Assembly (NCBI GenBank): GCA_014058105.1
Contig: JACGCM010000669.1
Span: forward strand, 3,658,001-3,722,000
Direction of reading: 5' to 3'
DNA from: Kingdonia uniflora
Lineage: Eukaryota > Streptophyta > Magnoliopsida > Ranunculales > Circaeasteraceae
DNA: 64,000 nt
Numbering within the stretch: position 1 is the first letter of the stretch; each line of letters opens with the position of its first letter. A program made the position numbers and the translations under genes. A model generated the notes under the pieces. It searched no databases. It was not told the origin of the DNA and saw only the letters and a list, made by a program, of their open reading frames with translations. Below, in pieces: positions 58,782-64,000 of this stretch.

Positions 58782-61387
58782 GTGAACTTGTCAATGAGAT
58801 CGATAATGGAAGACTCTGTAGCTGAAAATTGGAGTAGAGTTATTAGTGACGAGTCTCTAGAAAGGTCTGAAAATAAATGTATTATAGACCATTTGTTGGC
58901 GGAAGCCCCATACGAGGGTCAACATTTTGATATTGTTGAGGACACACGTCTGTGCTACGAACAATATGGAAGAGGTCAGGGTTTTTCCACCAAGATATGC
59001 AATTCTACTAAGCGTTCGAGATCGGATGATATAGGTAGAGCCCACTTCTATTGTATGAGTAATGGCTTCTCAAAGAAAAATCGTGGGATAGATCCAGAGA
59101 CGAGTGACATATCTGGCAACAGAAGATCATCTGACAAGTGTGGGTATAAAGCAACATTGAATATTAATTGGAATACCAAAATAAAAAAAATATGTTGTCA
59201 CAAGTTTCGCAGATATCCATAACCATAAACTCGTATCTCCACGGAATCATCATCGTATGAAGGTTAACAAATTCTTTCCAGAAGCAGCAAAAAACTTGAC
59301 AACAACATTTGAGCTCCACAATATTTTGGTGAGCAAGGTCCCGATATTATTCCCAGATCGAACCTTCAACAAACGGGATTGTTACAACTACAATGTCAGG
59401 GTAAATAAGAAACGATTAGTCAGAGGAGATGCACAAGCCGCGTTGGAGTGGTTTTGGTAGAAATAAACTGAAGATCCGATGTTATATTTTGACATAGAAT
59501 TAGATGAGGAGGATCGAGCACTATTTTTTTTTTGGATTGATGAACGTTCAGGGTACGCATACGAGGCATTTGGAGATGTCGTCACCTTCGATACTACGTA
59601 CCGGACCACTGCATACAGGATGCATTTTGCTCCGTTTACAGGGATCAACAACCACTATCAAACAATTCAATAAGGATGTGTTTTACTAAGGAATGAGCAA
59701 GAAAACACATTTGTATGGTTGTTCCATACATGGTTGAAGGCAATGAATTACAAGCAACCTGCTTTAATTATCACTGATCAAGATGCAGCTATGGTTGCCG
59801 CAATTCCCAAGGTATAGAAGGAGTTTGAATTGGACAGACTACACACTGATCAAATTGTCGATTTACCATATAGGTCGACAATATAATAGATATATAACTC
59901 CAATTGTACTTGGTATTTGTCGAAATCGACAATGTTATATATGCAATGCGTCATGTACATTGTCATAATTGACGAGATCGACAATATTTTGTTTCATAAT
60001 TCCAATGTTATATATAACTCCAATATATTGTCGAGTACAATCATGTATCGACATTTTATTGTCGACCTAGGATTCTGATCGACAATATCATAGATTATGA
60101 AACAATGTCTCTAAATCATTCTATGTTCCCCTGGTTTATTTGCAGGTCTTCCCCAACACCAGACATCGATTTTATCTATGGCACATCACAAACAAATTTC
60201 CTGAGAAGGTAGGCCATGTTTTTCGGGAACCATCTATATTCAAAGAAGATATTGATTCGATAATGCACGACACATATGAGGTTGTAGTGTTTGAAACGAG
60301 GTGGATGGACCTAATGATGAAACATAAATTGGATGATAACCTTTGGATGCAAGGCATCTTCAATATTAGACATAAATGGATACTATTATGGAATCGTTCA
60401 ACCTTCTATGCAGGCATGAGCAGTACAGGACGGAGTGAGTCCATAAACAACTTCTTTAATGGTTGGTTACCAGTAGCAACTGGGTTATACAGTTTTGTGA
60501 CCAAGTATGAGACTGTACTTTTAGAGGTATACGAATGAGAGAGTGGAGAAGACATTGCATCAGAACACAAATATTGTCAAGTTGGTTCTCATCAAGCTCT
60601 ACTAAAAGATGTTGCAAAGATTCACACAAGAACAATATTTTACAAACTTCAAAATCAATTTGACCAGGTTGTCCGCTTTATTGCAATAGAAAGAAACATA
60701 GAAGGCAACCTTCGACAACTTACTGTGAAGTCCCATAGTGGTCGTACCGAGTCATTTGAGTTAAATATTAACTTTAAACAAGATAATTGGTAATTGTGGA
60801 TGCAAGTTGTTTGAGTATGTTGGACTCCCATATTGTCACCTCCTGAAGGTTTTCTTAAAATACGACATTCTCAAAATACCTGAAGCTTTCATTATAACAA
60901 GGTGGACAATTGGTGCAAACAAGTTTTCAAGGTCGTATGATAAAAGTCAATTAGGAGGAGAAAACTTACGACATCCCTTACGCCATATCCACCTACCCCT
61001 TCGTGTATTAAAATTATTTGAAAGGGCCTCGAAGAAGAAATCAAGTTTTGAATTTGCAGTTTTTGAAGCTAGACGAGATTGAGTCCTACCTTGATAACTG
61101 CGACGATTCTTTAACACAGACAGATGCATCGCAACCAAACATCTCTACTTCTTTAGCAGATTCTATGATGTTTGGAACTATCATTTTAAACTCTCTTGTT
61201 GTTCAAACAAAAGGACGAGCGAAGACTGATTACAAGAAAAGGGCAAGATAGAATGGGGGGGATGAAAGAGACTGTTATGAAGAAGAAGAAGATAACATGC
61301 AAAAGTTGTGGAGTACTTGGCAACCATGACAAACGGACATGCCCACTTCTCAAAATGAAGATAGTGGAATCAAGTAAGTACATATAA
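58782..61387 (+). pseudogene. FAR1/FRS-type MULE transposase relic
   Basis: Domains in order: a FAR1-like DNA-binding region (YEQYGRGQGFSTKI, CGYKATLNINWN, then IHNHKL in a shifted frame after an A8 run near 59180); ALEWFW with two stops, then DEEDRALFFFWIDERSGYAY; the MULE core with Asp in VTFDTTYRTTAYRM, Asp in LIITDQDAAMVAAI and Glu in SSTGRSESINNFFNGWL; a SWIM finger GCKLFEYVGLPYCH (about 60800-60840); and a knuckle CKSCGVLGNHDKRTCP (about 61300). An intron (donor CCCAAG|GTATAG at 59812, acceptor TTTGCAG at 60145) joins AAIPK to VFPNTRHRFYLWH. At least five stops or frameshifts make it dead. FAR1-related proteins are either light-signalling transcription factors or transposases; decay and context favour a transposon. 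Confidence 0.82.
59855..60095. repeat. TCGACAAT cluster 2, inside the intron of the FAR1-type relic
   Basis: GTCGAAATCGACAATG, GAGATCGACAATAT, TTGTCGAGTACAAT and TATTGTCGACCTAG occur within 240 bp. The cluster lies wholly within the intron 59812-60145. Confidence 0.75.
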
Positions 61388-61734
61388 GATACTATGCATA
61401 AACGTCATATTCTCTGTGATTTTTCTATAATATGTTTCCCATGAATTTACCCCGTATTTACAATCGGAATGAATTCCATGTAGGAGACAGCCATGAAGAT
61501 TCTATTCAGCTGTTGCAAAAGAATGATAACAACCAAGACATCTAAGAAAATATGAGTCTACATGGTACCAATCTGTAATTGATTGTAATAATTTTGTATT
61601 GGATAATTACTGTTGGCAAAGGATAGTAGTGGTTCATTCAATATTAACTTTGGTTTGATGATGGATTTTAGGATAATAGTCATGAACTATTTAGATTTTA
61701 GGGATTGTGTGGCTTTATCCCTCTGTGAATTTGT

Positions 61735-61970
61735 AGATTGTCAAAAATACAACATTAAATTGTCGGGTTATGTAATAGATCGACTATAATTAAACTAAAT
61801 TGTCGAGTTTGACAATATTATATACCCCTAACTCTAATTACACTTGGTAATTGTCGGGCTCGACAATATTAAAATGCACAATTCCTAATACACTACCAAA
61901 ATTATCGAACTCGACAATATTATATATTGCAAGTAACCATATACATTACAAATATTGTTGAAATTGTCAA
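61735..61970. repeat. TCGACAAT cluster 3, between the two convergent genes
   Basis: ATTGTCGGGTTAT, ATTGTCGAGTTTGACAATAT, TTGTCGGGCTCGACAATATT and TTATCGAACTCGACAATATT occur about 50-60 bp apart, in the space between the FAR1-type relic and the minus-strand gene. Confidence 0.75.
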
Positions 61971-62304
61971 TATTTTATTTTTAAGCTCCAAGTGCACTGT
62001 TAAAATATTTTTCACCGCCAATATGTACATACTTTGAACAGTCAAAAAAGAGATTCAGATGACCTAACATAAATATGTATACTACTAAAATAAATCAACA
62101 AGAGCCACTTTTACAAAAAATTATATACTCTGATATACAAACAGTGAGCTAACAGAACTGTGATATACAAAAAATGGATAACTATGTAGGAATACTATTA
62201 ATAAATAGTGAGGTAACAGAACTGTGATATACAAACATTTGGTCGACAACCCTATCTGATTCTCAGCAAACCAATAGCGATCATGTCATTAATTATATAC
62301 CCCA

Positions 62305-64000
62305 TTACATTGTGTTTCTAAGTAATACCTTGAAGGTCCTTACCCTGACATCAAAATACCTACTCAGTTGTTCTTTCACAAAAGCCGAAGGAATTTCCAG
62401 ATTTGCATGACCGTAGAAAAGAGTAAATACTGGAGGCATTGGTGCATTAAACTTTGGAAACAAACGAACGCAATGGTTGTCCGCCCCCAAACCAAACCAC
62501 CAGTACTTACTAGTATCGATAAGAAGGTTTTGGAAACTCTCCTCATTTGAAGTAGTATTTCTTTTACGTTTCTAAAAGAGGGGTAAGAATGTATATTCTT
62601 CAGTGTGGCTAATAAAGACCACAACCTTTTCATAGTAAGTGGATAGTAAATGTGCCATATGCCTATACTCCACATGTTGATGACCAAAAAAATATGCCTG
62701 CAATAGAATTTGATACACGTTCTCACCGTCTGGAGTGAATTATATACCCAATGTTTGGCTGAAGATACTCTTCCAGAATGTGGGGTCCCTGCAGAGAAAA
62801 GTCTTCAATGATTTTATTACATCTAGGAATCTATATTGGCTCTGGTGCTGAATTGTGGCGGTAACCCTAAAAGCAGAATTGTTATCAGTTGTTTCGACGC
62901 CACGGACATCTAGAAGATACTTCGTCCACAGTTGGAATAAAACTTCTTGTAACTTCTTCTTCTTAGCCATATTTGCCCTCCTAGCAATAATAACATTTTC
63001 AAGGGTTACCCCCGTGGAAACCAAATCTTCTTGATAATCTCCCTTGGGTCCTTGTCGTGCTATTGTGAAGAATCGTTCATTCTGGTGAAAAAGTTCTTCA
63101 AACGTTGGGTCCACCATGTCTCCCATCCCTTCACTCGCCAGTGCCTTCTTCAATGATTGACGCCAAACCTCCTGCAACAGCAACAATTAGATATTAGAGT
63201 AGACACTAATAGGTGCATCACCAAAGCTTATGAATAATGACATGACATGGGGTGACATAGGTACAAGAGTTAAGAATAGGTCATACCCATTCATTGTTAT
63301 TTACTTCAAAATACTTTTTTATCTCTTCATCATTAACCAACTTCTTACGCTGAAAAAAAACTCCAACATTAGGATTAACAATGAAATAAACATTCCATTA
63401 AATAAATATGGAGATGGGGGCTTACGAGATCGTTAATTTCCTCTGTAACTCTCGCAGCTTCTTTCTTGTACTTGGATGTCCAATTCAGTATCTGTTCCAA
63501 AGACATAAAGTAGATGAGCATCCAATTCAGGTATTTAGATTTGACAGTCAATTATTGTCAATTTCAAAAATAATATGTTGTCTAACCAAATAAAAATGTT
63601 GTCGATTTCGACAATACTATGTAGTCAATTTTGAAAATACTATGTTGTCTAACCAAAGACAAATTGTCAAAATCGACAATTACTTCAGTTATTATTGTCG
63701 ATACATTGGTTAATTCGATAATTTTTATACATCACTGAAACCATAACCAAACGGATATTGACCATGTTTATCAAGTTGAATGGAACATCTGATTATCCCT
63801 AACATATAACATAAAAAATACACTCAAGTGCTTCACAAAATAAAACTTAAATAAAGTCAATATTATCAAGGGAAACCTAGCCAAGACATTCCATTCACTT
63901 TTGGATTATCAAACACAAACTCCAATTCACTAACTAAAACTAATATCATTCATTTTGAATGACTTACAAAATCTTCTTTCGCAATCAACTTCTTCTTAAG
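62305..64000 (-). CDS. unidentified multi-exon gene, runs off the right edge
   Basis: The minus strand shows phase-0 exons joined by clean splice sites: LKKKLIAKEDF with donor GTAAGT (63967); ILNWTSKYKKEAARVTEEIN (63494-63426, acceptor TGGAACAG, donor GTAAGC); RKKLVNDEEIKKYFEVNNNEW (63350-63288, acceptor TTTTTTTTCAG, donor GTATGA); then a long exon from 63175 (acceptor TTGCTGTTGCAG) with EVWRQSLKKALASEGMGDMV, VDPTFEELFHQNERFFTIAR and FRVTATIQHQSQYRFLD. A TAA at 62740-62742 interrupts this exon; open sequence continues (LLQAYFFGHQHVEYRHMAHL and, in another frame, PPVFTLFYGHANLEIPSAF) to 62305. I do not recognise the family. It converges on the FAR1-type relic and has a TCGACAAT cluster in an intron, so it may belong to the same transposon. 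Confidence 0.5.
63540..63725. repeat. TCGACAAT cluster 4, in an intron of the minus-strand gene
   Basis: TTGTCGATTTCGACAATACT, TTGTCAAAATCGACAATT and TTATTGTCGATACATTGG recur within 190 bp. Confidence 0.7.

Noticed and set aside
57893..63725. CRISPR-like array of repeated palindromes
   Set aside because: Spacing and units are irregular, the sequence is a plant genome, and there are no cas genes.

Overview
The window is nuclear DNA of a flowering plant, most likely a eudicot. The evidence is an eight-exon plant beta-amylase gene, a plant-type U4 snRNA gene with a USE/TATA promoter, fragments of ERF (AP2), F-box/DUF295, MLF-like and EXO70-like plant genes, and plant-lineage transposons. I could not place the species. 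Most of the sequence is mobile DNA; several element ends could be fixed by exact target-site duplications (TSDs).

Layout. (1) 263-21912 is a nested stack. A Gypsy/Tat-type element without pol (element B, TSD CTAGC) holds a solo LTR of another family (3684-4495, TSD CACCA) and an EXO70-like gene fragment. Its right LTR is split by a large Tat/Retand-like element (element A, 6676-21508, TSD GTTAT/ATTAT). A carries a decayed gag-pol on the minus strand and a long, spliced, coiled-coil antisense gene on the plus strand. (2) 21913-23233 holds a wrecked ERF-domain gene. (3) 23244-29691 is a MULE DNA transposon (10-bp TSD CTTAAGGAAA, ~130-bp TIRs) with a mudrA-type transposase (minus) and a convergent GRF-zinc-finger ORF (plus). 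(4) 29702-38900 has host-gene pieces interrupted by a Tork/Tnt1-like Copia element (31916-37604, TSD AAAAG on the minus strand), plus an F-box/DUF295 relic. (5) 38921-43891 is element C, a second pol-less Tat-type element related to B and mosaic with A. (6) 46390-52856 is a PIF/Harbinger element (TSD TAA) with transposase, a GRF-zinc-finger ORF and a Myb/SANT ORF. (7) 53107-56651 is the beta-amylase gene, intact except for one TAG codon. (8) 57035-57265 is the U4 snRNA gene. (9) 57400-64000 holds a FAR1-type MULE-transposase relic (plus), a convergent multi-exon gene running off the right edge (minus), and four clusters of an 18-bp quasi-palindrome.

How the parts relate. Elements A, B and C share a primer-binding site, R-U5-like LTR sequence and a 135/144-bp tandem repeat. 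B and C keep only a gag start, so they would need proteins from A-like relatives. Both autonomous-looking retroelements have lost the first catalytic Asp of the reverse-transcriptase YxDD box. The MULE and the Harbinger element are unrelated, yet each carries a GRF-type zinc-finger ORF next to its transposase. All calls come from reading the sequence; no database search was possible.
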